This document shows, piece by piece, positions 38,714-47,879 of a stretch of 64,000 nucleotides of DNA. The notes below the pieces were generated by a model. It was given only the letters and a program-made list of their open reading frames with translations. It did not search any database and was not told the DNA's origin. The stretch spans positions 124,001-188,000 of the forward strand of contig NZ_LT546027.1 of assembly GCF_900078305.2 (NCBI RefSeq), read 5' to 3'. This DNA comes from Corynebacterium bouchesdurhonense (lineage in GTDB: Bacteria > Actinomycetota > Actinomycetes > Mycobacteriales > Mycobacteriaceae). Both the position numbers and the translations under genes were made by a program. Position 1 is the stretch's first letter. Each line of letters opens with the position of its first letter.

Positions 38714-39148
38714 TTACGCGGCGAGCGGGGCAAATGACGGGTGCGCCCAGAAGTAGAACTCCTCGGCCGCAGCCAGCAGATCCAGCACCACCACCGGGTC
38801 CGGGCTCGCCTCGATGCCAGACGCTACCCGGCCCCGCTCGCGGGAGAACTGCCGAAACCGGGCCGCCCACTGCTGCCCCTGCGCCCCGGTCAGTGCCAGC
38901 TTGTCCCAGGCGCTAGTGGGTAGACGCTTGCGCTTCTTCACCGCCGCGGACCCGGCACACACCGCGCCCGCCACGCGCAGGGCGGCGCGGTAGGCGCTTT
39001 CCATCGCTAGGTCAAACTGCCCCCGCTCCACCTCATCGTGCGCGGCGAGCAGCAGCGAATCGGCGGAGGACAGGAAAGTGTCCCGGCGGGAGGGGCGGGA
39101 CGCGGAACCGTACGTCTTGGAAGTGGTGGCGGAGACAACGCTGCTCAT
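38714..39148 (-). CDS. SAV_6107-type HEPN-domain protein
   Basis: 144-aa helical protein. The stretch DTFLSSADSLLLAAHDEVER, then GQFDLAMESAYRAALRVAGA with an RxxxxH-like absence, and WDKLALTGAQGQQWAARFRQ resemble the SAV_6107 HEPN family of actinobacteria as I recall it. Some HEPN proteins are RNases or toxins, but the canonical RX4-6H active site is not evident here, so activity is doubtful. ATG 39148 has AGAGGAAATCCC upstream. It is divergent from a GNAT gene; an SOS-like 16-mer lies between them. Confidence 0.7.
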   Translation of the reverse strand: MSSVVSATTSKTYGSASRPSRRDTFLSSADSLLLAAHDEVERGQFDLAMESAYRAALRVAGAVCAGSAAVKKRKRLPTSAWDKLALTGAQGQQWAARFRQFSRERGRVASGIEASPDPVVVLDLLAAAEEFYFWAHPSFAPLAA

Positions 39149-39246
39149 GGGATTTCCTCTCTTGATCGGTTCGAACACCGGGCTCAGCGAGACCCGATCC
39201 GTTGAGTAAAAACCTACGATCCTCACCCCTCACCCGTTCACCACGT

Positions 39247-39262
39247 TCGAATATCCGTTCGA
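39247..39262. promoter_or_regulatory. Weak LexA-like box between HEPN and GNAT genes
   Basis: TCGAATATCCGTTCGA matches 12 of 14 specified positions of the corynebacterial SOS consensus as I recall it and keeps the TCGA...TTCGA ends. A half-like TTCGAACACC also occurs at about 39168. Could serve either divergent gene. Confidence 0.3.
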
Positions 39263-39327
39263 CTCGGGGCAAAACTGCTCCAACAATCTTGCGCGGCGGG
39301 GCACGCCGCCGTGGTTAGGTGGTGTGC

Positions 39328-39888
39328 GTGACTGTGGAGATCAGGAGGCTGAGCCCGGCGGAGTTCTCGCTGCTCGTCCCGCAACTCGTGGACATCTACA
39401 TCGACGCGATGGAGTATGACCCCGCCATCCGCGCGCAGCGCCAACGGGTGTGGCGCGGCGAAGTTCGGTGGCCGGGGTTCACCGCGGTCGCGGCCGTCGA
39501 CGGCGGCGAAGTAGTGGGTGCGGCATACGGCTTTCTCGGCGCCCGCGAGCGCTGGTGGGATAAGCAGCTCGTGCGCTGCATGGAGGAGCGCGGCGGCCTG
39601 ACGCCGCGGCACAGGGACATGCTGGAGAGCTATTTCGAGGTGGCTGAGGTGCACGTCTCCCCCGCCCGCCAAGGCGCGGGCATCGGCGCAGCCCTGCTCA
39701 GCGAGCTGCTTCGCCTCGCACCAGCGCGCTGGGCCATCCTGTCCACCCCGGAGGTGGACGGGGAGGCCAACAACGCCTTCGGCCTGTACCGCAAGTACGG
39801 GTTCACGGACGTGGGCAGGGATTTCCTCTACCCCGGGGACCCCCGCCCCTTCGCCATCCTCGCCCGCCCTCTGCCGTTGTCCTCCTAG
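39328..39888 (+). CDS. GNAT-family N-acetyltransferase
   Basis: About 186-aa acetyltransferase of the GCN5 superfamily. The acetyl-CoA binding motif is seen in EVAEVHVSPARQGAGIGAALLS (R/Q-x-x-G-x-G/A) and the C-terminal beta-bulge in AFGLYRKYGFTDVGRDFLYP. The N-terminal part (RLSPAEFSLLVPQLVDIYID) gives no substrate clue. Several GTG codons could start it: 39319, 39322 and 39328; I prefer 39328, which has AGGTGG 5 nt upstream. Stands alone upstream of idsA. Confidence 0.85.
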   Translation: MTVEIRRLSPAEFSLLVPQLVDIYIDAMEYDPAIRAQRQRVWRGEVRWPGFTAVAAVDGGEVVGAAYGFLGARERWWDKQLVRCMEERGGLTPRHRDMLESYFEVAEVHVSPARQGAGIGAALLSELLRLAPARWAILSTPEVDGEANNAFGLYRKYGFTDVGRDFLYPGDPRPFAILARPLPLSS

Positions 39889-39963
39889 GGTTCCGCCGCA
39901 TCAGTAGGGTGGTGCCGGTATACCGCGCATCCTTTTTCCAGCGTCCCCCAAAAGGAGCACCAC

Positions 39964-41055
39964 GTGCAAGACCGTTCCATGAGCCTCACCGAGATCCCCG
40001 CAGCTGTCCAGGAACAGCTCCGCGCGTTCTTCGACGAGCGGGCGGCGGAGGTCCAGGCCATCGGCCAACCGGTGGTCGACGCAGTGGCCCACCTCGAGCG
40101 CTTCGTGCTTGGCGGCGGCAAGCGCATCCGCCCCATGTACGGGTGGGCCGGGTTTGTCGGCGGCGGCGGGCTGGAGCGGGGCGCGGAGGATTCCGGCGCG
40201 GTGCTGCGCGCGATCAGCGCCCTCGAGCTGATCCAGGCTTGCGCCCTGATCCACGACGACATCATTGACGCCTCCGACACCCGCCGCGGCAACCCCACCG
40301 TCCACCGGGCGGTGGAGGCGGATCACCGCCGTCTGGGCTACCGCGGTGATTCCGCGGTGTTCGGCGAGCACACCGCCATTCTCATCGGCGACCTGGCGCT
40401 GGCGTGGTCCGAGGACATGTGGCGGGGCTCGGGCGTCTCTGCCGAGGCGCTCGCGCGGGCGGAGGCGGCGTGGCGCGGGATGCGCACCGAGGTCATCGGC
40501 GGGCAGCTCCTCGACATCACGCTCGAGGCCGAGGGCAGCGAGTCCGTCGACATGGCGGAGCGCGTGAACCGCTTCAAAACCGCCGCGTACACCATCGAGC
40601 GTCCCCTGCACCTCGGCGCGAGCCTCGCCGGCGCAGGCCCCGACGTCATCGCCGCCTTCCGCGGCTACGGCCGGGATATCGGCCTCGCTTTCCAGCTCCG
40701 CGACGACCTGCTGGGGGTCTTCGGCGACACCGCCGTTACCGGCAAGCCCGCCGGCGACGACATCCGGGAGGGCAAGCGCACCGTCCTGTTCGCCCAAGCG
40801 CTGTTGCTTCTCGACGCATCCGGGGATCCAGCAGCCCGCACCCTCCGCGAAGGAATCGGCACCGCCTCCGAGCCCGATGAGCTCAACCACCTCGCCGGCA
40901 TCATCGAGCGAAGCGGTGCGGTGGAAAAGGTGGAGGCGCGCATCACCGAGCTCACCGAGTCCGGACTCGCCCACCTCGAGCGGGCGCCGATCGGCGACGA
41001 CGTCGCCGAATCCCTGCGCGAGCTCGCGGTGAAGGCGACCGCGCGCCGAATGTAG
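39964..41055 (+). CDS. idsA: Geranylgeranyl/polyprenyl diphosphate synthase (IdsA-like)
   Basis: Trans-isoprenyl diphosphate synthase making C20 (or longer) precursors for carotenoid, menaquinone and decaprenyl phosphate pathways. 363 aa; conserved FGGGKR-like VLGGGKRIRPMYG, first Asp-rich motif ALIHDDIIDASDTRRGNPTV, and the second Asp-rich region FQLRDDLLGVFGD, which has Gly in place of the last Asp as in actinobacterial GGPP synthases. GTG 39964 has AGGAG 5 nt upstream; ATG 39979 is an alternative. The neighbour relation to pknL matches C. glutamicum idsA. Chain length is inference. Confidence 0.88.
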   Translation: MQDRSMSLTEIPAAVQEQLRAFFDERAAEVQAIGQPVVDAVAHLERFVLGGGKRIRPMYGWAGFVGGGGLERGAEDSGAVLRAISALELIQACALIHDDIIDASDTRRGNPTVHRAVEADHRRLGYRGDSAVFGEHTAILIGDLALAWSEDMWRGSGVSAEALARAEAAWRGMRTEVIGGQLLDITLEAEGSESVDMAERVNRFKTAAYTIERPLHLGASLAGAGPDVIAAFRGYGRDIGLAFQLRDDLLGVFGDTAVTGKPAGDDIREGKRTVLFAQALLLLDASGDPAARTLREGIGTASEPDELNHLAGIIERSGAVEKVEARITELTESGLAHLERAPIGDDVAESLRELAVKATARRM

Positions 41056-41060
41056 CTCGC

Positions 41061-41435
41061 CTAGAAGGCCATCGCCTGCGCGCGGCGGATCACCTCGCGC
41101 GCCCCGTGCCCGTGCAGGGCGTCGATGGGGCGCCCCGGCAGGGTCTCGTCCGGGGTGTAGAAGAAGGTAAGGATCTCGTCAGCGGAAAAGCCCCCGTCGG
41201 ACAGTACGGTGATCGCACCGGCGACGAATTTGGACAGCTCGCCGTCCCCCAGCAGCTTCGCGGGTACGTAGCGCACGCCGTCCTTGCGGTAGACAACCAG
41301 CTTGTTCGCGCCGACGATGTCGTGGATGCGGGTCACCGGCACGCCGAGTAGCTCCGCGACATCCGGGAACGTGAGGAGCTGCTCGTCTGCGAGGAGCTCG
41401 TCGAGGGTCTGCTGGGGCTGCTGCGGGGAAGTCAC
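41061..41435 (-). CDS. Rv2175c-like winged-helix DNA-binding protein
   Basis: 124-aa protein. TFPDVAELLGVPVTRIHDIV is a helix-turn-helix at residues about 25-45, followed by a winged segment (NKLVVYRKDGVRYVPAKLLG) and a C-terminal domain around FVAGAITVLSDGGFSADEIL with ALHGHGAREVIRRAQAMAF. This matches Rv2175c of M. tuberculosis, a DNA-binding substrate of PknL, and it is here divergent from pknL as well (63 bp apart). GTG start with TACACT just upstream; the transcript may be leaderless. Confidence 0.87.
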   Translation of the reverse strand: MTSPQQPQQTLDELLADEQLLTFPDVAELLGVPVTRIHDIVGANKLVVYRKDGVRYVPAKLLGDGELSKFVAGAITVLSDGGFSADEILTFFYTPDETLPGRPIDALHGHGAREVIRRAQAMAF

Positions 41436-41498
41436 GGCTCGTAAGTGTAGCGCTGTTTCGCGTTGGCCCGCGACGGGCGCTGTGACCATACTGGTTGC

Positions 41499-42689
41499 AT
41501 GCAGTTGGCAGTTGGGGACTATCTGGAGGACCGCTACGTCATCGACCGCGCGATCGCGCGCGGCGGGATGGCCACCGTGTACCGCTGCGTGGACGTGCGG
41601 CTGGGCCGCGAGGTGGCGGCGAAGGTCATGCACGAGCAGTACGTGCACGACCCGGTGTTCCGCGACCGGTTCCGCAGGGAAGCGCGCGCGATGGCGCAGC
41701 TGAGCCACCCCAACCTGGTCAACGTGTACGACTTTTCCGCCCAGGGCGAGACCGTCTACCTGATCATGGAGCTGATCACCGGCGGCACACTCCGCGAGCT
41801 CTTGGACGAGCGGGGGCCGATGCCGCCCCACGCCGCGGCCGCCGTGATGCGCGGCATGCTCACCGGGCTGGCGGTTGCTCACGGGAAGGGAATGATCCAC
41901 CGCGACATCAAGCCGGACAACGTGCTGATCAACGCGGACCACCGCGTCAAGCTCGCGGACTTCGGCCTGGTGCGCGCCGCCGCGGACGCGACGCATTCCA
42001 CCGACCAGATCATCGGCACCGTGGCGTACCTCTCCCCCGAGCAGGTAGACGGCTCGCCCATGACCTGCGCCTCCGACGTGTACTCCGCCGGCATCGTGCT
42101 CTTCGAGCTGCTCACCGGCCGCACGCCGTTCGCCGGCGAGACACCGCTTGCGCACGCGTACGCGCGGCTGAGCCGGGATGTGCCCGCGCCCTCGGCGCTG
42201 ATTGGGGGTGTGCCGAAGCTTTTCGACGAGCTCGTGGCCACCGCAACAGCCCGGCACCCGCAAGACCGGTTCCGCGACGCCGCCGAGTTCCTCGCCGCGT
42301 TGGAGGATGTCGCGGGCGCGCTGGGGCTGCCCGCCTTTACGGTCCCGATACCGCGCAACTCGGCGGCGAATCGCGCCGCAGCGCACCCGACACATTTCCA
42401 CCCCTTGCCGGAAGCTGCGGAAAACGTGGCGTCGACGCGCCTCTTCCCGGACTCGCCAGCCCCGCCAACGCCACCAGCCCCAGTGGCGCGGCCGGCAGCC
42501 CCCGCCGAAGTCTCGGCGGCGCCGCCGGCCCCGCGGCCACAGATCAAGCCGGTGACTAACCGCAGCGGGGTCGGCCTAGCCGTGTTTCTCGCGCTGTCGA
42601 TCGTCGCGGCGGCGGCGGTGGCCGTAGGCGGATGGTGGTTCGGCTCGGGCCTCTACGGTATCCTTCCGCCCCTCATCGCCGGGCTCTAA
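41499..42689 (+). CDS. pknL: Serine/threonine protein kinase PknL
   Basis: Hanks-type kinase, 396 aa. Kinase domain residues about 8-275: GGMATVYRCVDVRLGREVAAK (glycine loop and VAAK lysine), catalytic MIHRDIKPDNVLINADHRVK, DFG in LADFGLVRAAADATHSTDQI with activation-loop Thr/Ser, and GTVAYLSPEQVDGSP. A Pro/Ala-rich juxtamembrane stretch (SPAPPTPPAPVARPAAPAEV) leads to a single C-terminal membrane segment (FLALSIVAAAAVAVGGWWFG) and almost no external part; there are no PASTA domains, as in PknL rather than PknB. Divergent partner is the Rv2175c-like gene. Confidence 0.93.
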   Translation: MQLAVGDYLEDRYVIDRAIARGGMATVYRCVDVRLGREVAAKVMHEQYVHDPVFRDRFRREARAMAQLSHPNLVNVYDFSAQGETVYLIMELITGGTLRELLDERGPMPPHAAAAVMRGMLTGLAVAHGKGMIHRDIKPDNVLINADHRVKLADFGLVRAAADATHSTDQIIGTVAYLSPEQVDGSPMTCASDVYSAGIVLFELLTGRTPFAGETPLAHAYARLSRDVPAPSALIGGVPKLFDELVATATARHPQDRFRDAAEFLAALEDVAGALGLPAFTVPIPRNSAANRAAAHPTHFHPLPEAAENVASTRLFPDSPAPPTPPAPVARPAAPAEVSAAPPAPRPQIKPVTNRSGVGLAVFLALSIVAAAAVAVGGWWFGSGLYGILPPLIAGL

Positions 42690-42699
42690 CCGGCAGCTA

Positions 42700-44121
<1,422 letters not shown>

Positions 44122-44122
44122 T

Positions 44123-44137
44123 CAGGTTAATAACCTG
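44123..44137. promoter_or_regulatory. Palindrome upstream of aroG, candidate operator
   Basis: CAGGTTAATAACCTG is a 7-bp perfect dyad around a central A, 35 nt upstream of the aroG ATG, in the 56-nt gap to the exoribonuclease gene. Plus-strand CTATTTTT follows, so it could instead be a weak terminator of a plus-strand transcript. Confidence 0.35.
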
Positions 44138-44144
44138 CTATTTT

Positions 44145-44678
44145 TCACCGTACAGAATGGCCGTTCCGCAGTGTGGACACTTTTCCGGCCCGGTCCATCG
44201 GCAGCGCGTCGGCGCATGCGCGGAATTTGGCCAGGTTGTGCCTCGCGTCCACCAAGGCATCGTGGTTGCCGGCCGGCAGCTGCGGCAGGCGCGGACGCCC
44301 CGCCATGATCCAGTACTGCTTGAGCTCTCGGGTGTACCGGGGCATCTCCCGCGGCAGCGCGCGCATGTCACCCCACAACTGGGCCAGCACCACGTGGTCG
44401 TACGCACCAACCCAGGCCCACAGTTCGGGCTGGGTGCGGCCCGATGTGAGGAACGCGAAGACCTCGTCGCGGATCTGGGTGCGCGGCATCCACGCCCGGT
44501 GGCCCGGGGCGGGAAGCTTGTCCAGCACGTTCTGGCGCACCCACTCGTTCGCGGCCGCCGGGTCGAACTCCGTGGAGACGGCGTAGAACTCCCGCCCGTC
44601 CTCGGCCACGATGCCGATGGAGACGAGCTCGATGGTGGAGCCGTCCTCGATAAACTCAGTGTCGTAGAAGAACCTCAT
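44145..44678 (-). CDS. 3'-5' exoribonuclease (Rv2179c/AS-type RNase)
   Basis: 177-aa DEDD-family exoribonuclease. Begins RFFYDTEFIEDGSTIELVSI (catalytic D and E of motif I) with later WVGAYDHVVLAQLWG (motif II Asp) and GNHDALVDARHNLAKF (motif III with His and Asp). Order and size match Rv2179c of M. tuberculosis, reported as a polyadenylate-specific RNase. Lies between aroG and the small membrane protein gene, the same neighbourhood as in mycobacteria (Rv2178c-Rv2182c). Confidence 0.9.
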   Translation of the reverse strand: MRFFYDTEFIEDGSTIELVSIGIVAEDGREFYAVSTEFDPAAANEWVRQNVLDKLPAPGHRAWMPRTQIRDEVFAFLTSGRTQPELWAWVGAYDHVVLAQLWGDMRALPREMPRYTRELKQYWIMAGRPRLPQLPAGNHDALVDARHNLAKFRACADALPMDRAGKVSTLRNGHSVR

Positions 44679-44693
44679 CGCTTCCCCGCGGGC

Positions 44694-44918
44694 CTAACGG
44701 CGGGCCTCCTCCTGGGCGCGGTGGAGTTCCGCGCGCGCGGAGCGCCCGTCCCCCGCGCCACCCTCCTGGTCGCGACGGGGCCAGAACATGATCAGGGCAA
44801 CCGCCACCACGGACGCGGGGGCGAGGACAGAGTTGTGGAAGTTGTAGTGCGACGCAACCAGGTAGAGCGCCACCACCGCGGCGACGAGCGCGAACCGAAT
44901 GCCGAGCTGCTTGTTCAT
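44694..44918 (-). CDS. Small two-span membrane protein
   Basis: 74-aa protein of unknown function with two adjacent hydrophobic segments (RFALVAAVVALYLVASHY and SVLAPASVVAVALIMFWP) and a charged C-terminal tail (RRDQEGGAGDGRSARAELHR). Its ATG directly follows the plsC stop (TAGATG), so translation is coupled and it may act with the acyltransferase. I do not recognise the family. Confidence 0.8.
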   Translation of the reverse strand: MNKQLGIRFALVAAVVALYLVASHYNFHNSVLAPASVVAVALIMFWPRRDQEGGAGDGRSARAELHRAQEEARR

Positions 44919-45680
44919 CTACTTGGCCTCCCCACGCTCTTCGAGGCGGCCGCCGGGCTCCGCGCCCTCCGGGTACCGGCCTGTGGACTCGAGCTCACGC
45001 TTCACGTCCGAAGCGTAGAGATCCACGTACGGGTTGCCGGAAAGCTCGGCCAGAGCGCGCATGCAGTAGTCGGTGAACGGGCGCGCCACCTCGCGCGAGT
45101 GCGGGTCGTACCCGTGCTGCTGCGCCCAGGCGTGCGGATCGATCGGTTCGCTCATCTTGATGCCCACCTTGGCGGGACGGGGAACGGACGTGCCGATGGG
45201 GTTCGCATCGCGGGTGCCCAGCATGGCCACCAACACAACGGGCGCGCCGGTGGACATGGCGATCCTGGCCATGCCGGTCCTGCCCTTGTAGATGCGCCCG
45301 TCCGGGGAGCGGGTGCCCTCCGGGTAGATGCCGAAGACATCCCCGCGCGAGAGCACCTCCTCGGCGGCGCGCTGCAGGTCCCCGCCCGCGCTCGAGCTGC
45401 TGCGGTCCACGGGGATCTGGCCCACCGAGGAGAAGAAGAACTTCTGGACCCGCCCCTTGATGCCGGGTGCCGTGAAGTACTCCTTTTTGGCGGGGAACTG
45501 GATTTGCCGGGCAAGCATGAGCGGCAGGTAGAACGAATCCATCACGGCCTGGTGGTTGGACACCAGGATGACGGGGCCGGACTCGGGCACGTTCTCGGCG
45601 CCCTCGATGGTGGGCCGGTTCCACAACCAGAGCGGCGGGCCGAGGGTCGCTTTGAAGAACGAGTACCACTTGTTGTGCAT
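44919..45680 (-). CDS. plsC: 1-acyl-sn-glycerol-3-phosphate acyltransferase (PlsC family)
   Basis: Acylates lysophosphatidic acid or a related acceptor at the membrane. 253 aa; the four acyltransferase blocks are SNHQAVMDSFYLPLMLA (HX4D), FPAKKEYFTAPGIKGRVQKF, VFGIYPEGTRSPDGRIYKG (EGTR) and VVLVAMLGTR. It corresponds in position to Rv2182c. Basic, Trp-rich N-terminus (MHNKWYSFFKATLGPPLWLW) suggests peripheral or monotopic membrane association. Immediately upstream of the small membrane protein; 13 nt after the glucokinase. Confidence 0.9.
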   Translation of the reverse strand: MHNKWYSFFKATLGPPLWLWNRPTIEGAENVPESGPVILVSNHQAVMDSFYLPLMLARQIQFPAKKEYFTAPGIKGRVQKFFFSSVGQIPVDRSSSSAGGDLQRAAEEVLSRGDVFGIYPEGTRSPDGRIYKGRTGMARIAMSTGAPVVLVAMLGTRDANPIGTSVPRPAKVGIKMSEPIDPHAWAQQHGYDPHSREVARPFTDYCMRALAELSGNPYVDLYASDVKRELESTGRYPEGAEPGGRLEERGEAK

Positions 45681-45693
45681 GCGTTGAACTCCC

Positions 45694-46686
45694 TCAGCAC
45701 GTACCGGTTGCGCGGCCCAGGCGCTCCCGGGCCAGATCAGCTACGCCGATCATACCCGCCTGCGGGCCCAGCTCCGCGCACAGGACCTGGGGAACAGGCC
45801 GGTAGCCTGCGCCGACAATGTTCGCCCCCATCTCCTCGCGCGCGGCGTCCAAGAAGAGGTCCGCGTCCGCGCTCACTCCCCCGCCGATGACGATGAGCGA
45901 CGGGTCAAGCACGTCCGCGACGATGGAGAGGCCGCGGCCGAGCCACGTGGCAAAGCTGGACAGGGCGGCCAGGCCGAGCGCGTCGCCGGCCCGGGCCGCG
46001 GCCATCACGTCCTGCCCGCTGGCCCGCTTGTCCACCACCTTGCGGTACAGGGCGCAGTCCACGTAGCGGCCCTGGGTGGCCTTTTCCACGGCGCAGTCCA
46101 CGAGCGAGGTGCCGGAGGCGTAGCGCTCCAGGCAGCCCTTCTTGCCGCAGGAGCACACCCGGCCGCCCGGAACCACGGTGAGGTGGCCGAACTCCGGCGC
46201 CGTGCCGAATGCGCCACGGTAGATTTCGCCCCGGTGCATCAGCGTGGCGCCGATACCCGTACCGACGGCGAAGAACACCCAGGTCTCCGCGTCGATCGCT
46301 GCGCCGAAGCGGTACTCGCCCCAGGCCGCCGAGTTCGCGTCGTGCTCGAGCCGCACGGGCAAGCCCAGGGCCGCCTCGAGCTCGGCGCGAACCGGGCGGT
46401 CGTCGCGCCACGGGAGGTGGGGTGCGAACCGGACGATCTCGCAGTCCGGGTCCAGGAACCCGGCGATGGCCAAGCCCACCGCGGCGATGTCGTACTCAGC
46501 GCGCAGCTCGTTAACTATGCGCACGATCGTGGCGGCCAGCTCGTCCGCGTCCTGCGGCGTGTGCGCTGAGCGGACGTCCAGGACCTCGCCGTCGGGGGTG
46601 ACCACCCCGGCGCGGGTGTTCGTGCCGCCGATGTCGAATCCGACGGTCAGCTCCCGGGAAGATCGATCACGCGTAGCTCCAGCCAT
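45694..46686 (-). CDS. glk: ROK-family glucokinase
   Basis: Phosphorylates glucose (ATP-dependent in this family branch). 330 aa; phosphate-binding VGFDIGGTNTRAGVVTPDGE, sugar site LEHDANSAAWGEYRFGAA, ROK signature FGHLTVVPGGRVCSCGKKGC with zinc ligands CxCGxxGCxE, and adenosine-site VLDPSLIVIGGGVSADADLF. The place beside pimB' matches the C. glutamicum glk gene. The ROK family also includes repressors, but there is no N-terminal winged helix here, so an enzyme is expected. Confidence 0.9.
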   Translation of the reverse strand: MAGATRDRSSRELTVGFDIGGTNTRAGVVTPDGEVLDVRSAHTPQDADELAATIVRIVNELRAEYDIAAVGLAIAGFLDPDCEIVRFAPHLPWRDDRPVRAELEAALGLPVRLEHDANSAAWGEYRFGAAIDAETWVFFAVGTGIGATLMHRGEIYRGAFGTAPEFGHLTVVPGGRVCSCGKKGCLERYASGTSLVDCAVEKATQGRYVDCALYRKVVDKRASGQDVMAAARAGDALGLAALSSFATWLGRGLSIVADVLDPSLIVIGGGVSADADLFLDAAREEMGANIVGAGYRPVPQVLCAELGPQAGMIGVADLARERLGRATGTC

Positions 46687-46703
46687 GAATCAACATCGTA
46701 GAC

Positions 46704-47843
46704 TCACCGCGCCGCGCCTCCGAGCACATCCCGCAGCCGGTCGCCCAGCACCTCCCAGGAGTACGCAGACGCCACAAAGTTGCGGCCGGCGGAGCCCATG
46801 GCGGCGCGCAAGGGGGCGTCGACAAGCAACGAGCTCAAAGCCTCGGTCAACGCGCGGATGTCGCGGCCTCCCACCACGATCCCGGTGCGCGGCGTGACGG
46901 TCTCGGGCGCGCCGCCCGAATCGCCGGCGACAACCGGCACGGCGCAAGACTGCGCCTCAAGGTAGACGATGCCGAGGCCCTCAACGTCGAGCCCGCCGCC
47001 GCGGGTGCGCGCGGGCATGGCAAAGACATCGGCCGCAGCCACAATGTCGCGCAGCAGCTCGCGCTCAACCGGGCCGGTGAAGGACACGCCGTCCACCCCT
47101 CGGGCCAGGCGGTCGAGGCGCGAACGGTACGGGCCCTGGCCCACAACAACTAACCGCGCGCCGGGCACGCGTCGCCGCACCTCCGGTAGTGCGCGGATGA
47201 GCTGGTCCTGGCCCTTGCGTGCGACGAGGCGGGACGCGCAGACGATCAGTGGGGCCTCCCCCACCCCGAGCGCCTCCCGGGTCCGGGCGCGCTGCGCCGG
47301 GGTGGCGGGGCGGAAGAAGTCGGTGTCCACACCGGAGGGCAGCGCGACGTACTCGGGGTGGTGGCCGAACGCGCGGCGGAACCGGCCCAGGGTGTACTCG
47401 GAGATGTAGGAGACAGTGTCCGCGGCGTTGCCGATCACCCGCAGCGTGCGCCGCGCTCCGGGCAGCATGGACCAGCCCACCTCGTGGCCGTGGGTGGTGG
47501 CCACCACGCGCCTCGCACCTGCCCGCTTCGCGCCGCGCCCCATCACGGCCAGCGGCGCCGCCGCACCGAACCAGACCGTGTCCACCCCATGCGCCCTCAC
47601 CAGCTGCGCAATCCGGCGGGCCGTGGAAGGAGTGGGCAGCATCACCCGGCGGGGCCAGCGGATCACGCGGTACGGCTGCGCGGCGTCGAAGCGGGCGGCC
47701 TCGGCAGCGTTCTGGGTGGAGGCGAAGACGATGATCGCGTCCGCACCCTCGCGCTTGACGTACTCGTTTACGTAATCGCGCAGGTAGGACTGGATACCGC
47801 CGACGGTTGGCGGGAAGTCGTTTGTCACGAGGAGCACCGTCAC
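46704..47843 (-). CDS. pimB: GDP-mannose-dependent PIM1 alpha-1,6-mannosyltransferase PimB'
   Basis: GT4-family glycosyltransferase (GT-B fold), 379 aa, that adds the second mannose to phosphatidylinositol mannoside in the cytoplasmic membrane. N-terminus MTVLLVTNDFPPTVGGIQSY, acceptor region THGHEVGWSMLPGARR, donor-site VVVGQGPYRSRLDRLA and the EX7E motif in DVEGLGIVYLEAQSCAVPVV. Best matched to PimB' (Rv2188c-type) by its position after glk and before the NlpC/P60 genes. The 3' half contains a copy of the recurrent 11-mer encoding LLVDAPL. Confidence 0.88.
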   Translation of the reverse strand: MTVLLVTNDFPPTVGGIQSYLRDYVNEYVKREGADAIIVFASTQNAAEAARFDAAQPYRVIRWPRRVMLPTPSTARRIAQLVRAHGVDTVWFGAAAPLAVMGRGAKRAGARRVVATTHGHEVGWSMLPGARRTLRVIGNAADTVSYISEYTLGRFRRAFGHHPEYVALPSGVDTDFFRPATPAQRARTREALGVGEAPLIVCASRLVARKGQDQLIRALPEVRRRVPGARLVVVGQGPYRSRLDRLARGVDGVSFTGPVERELLRDIVAAADVFAMPARTRGGGLDVEGLGIVYLEAQSCAVPVVAGDSGGAPETVTPRTGIVVGGRDIRALTEALSSLLVDAPLRAAMGSAGRNFVASAYSWEVLGDRLRDVLGGAAR

Positions 47844-47879
47844 GGCTGCTCCCCCGGGGCGTCGAAAAGCAACAAGCCC

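Noticed and set aside
38714-39148. Toxin-antitoxin pair involving the HEPN protein
   Set aside because: No small partner gene is adjacent and the RX4-6H active-site motif is not evident.
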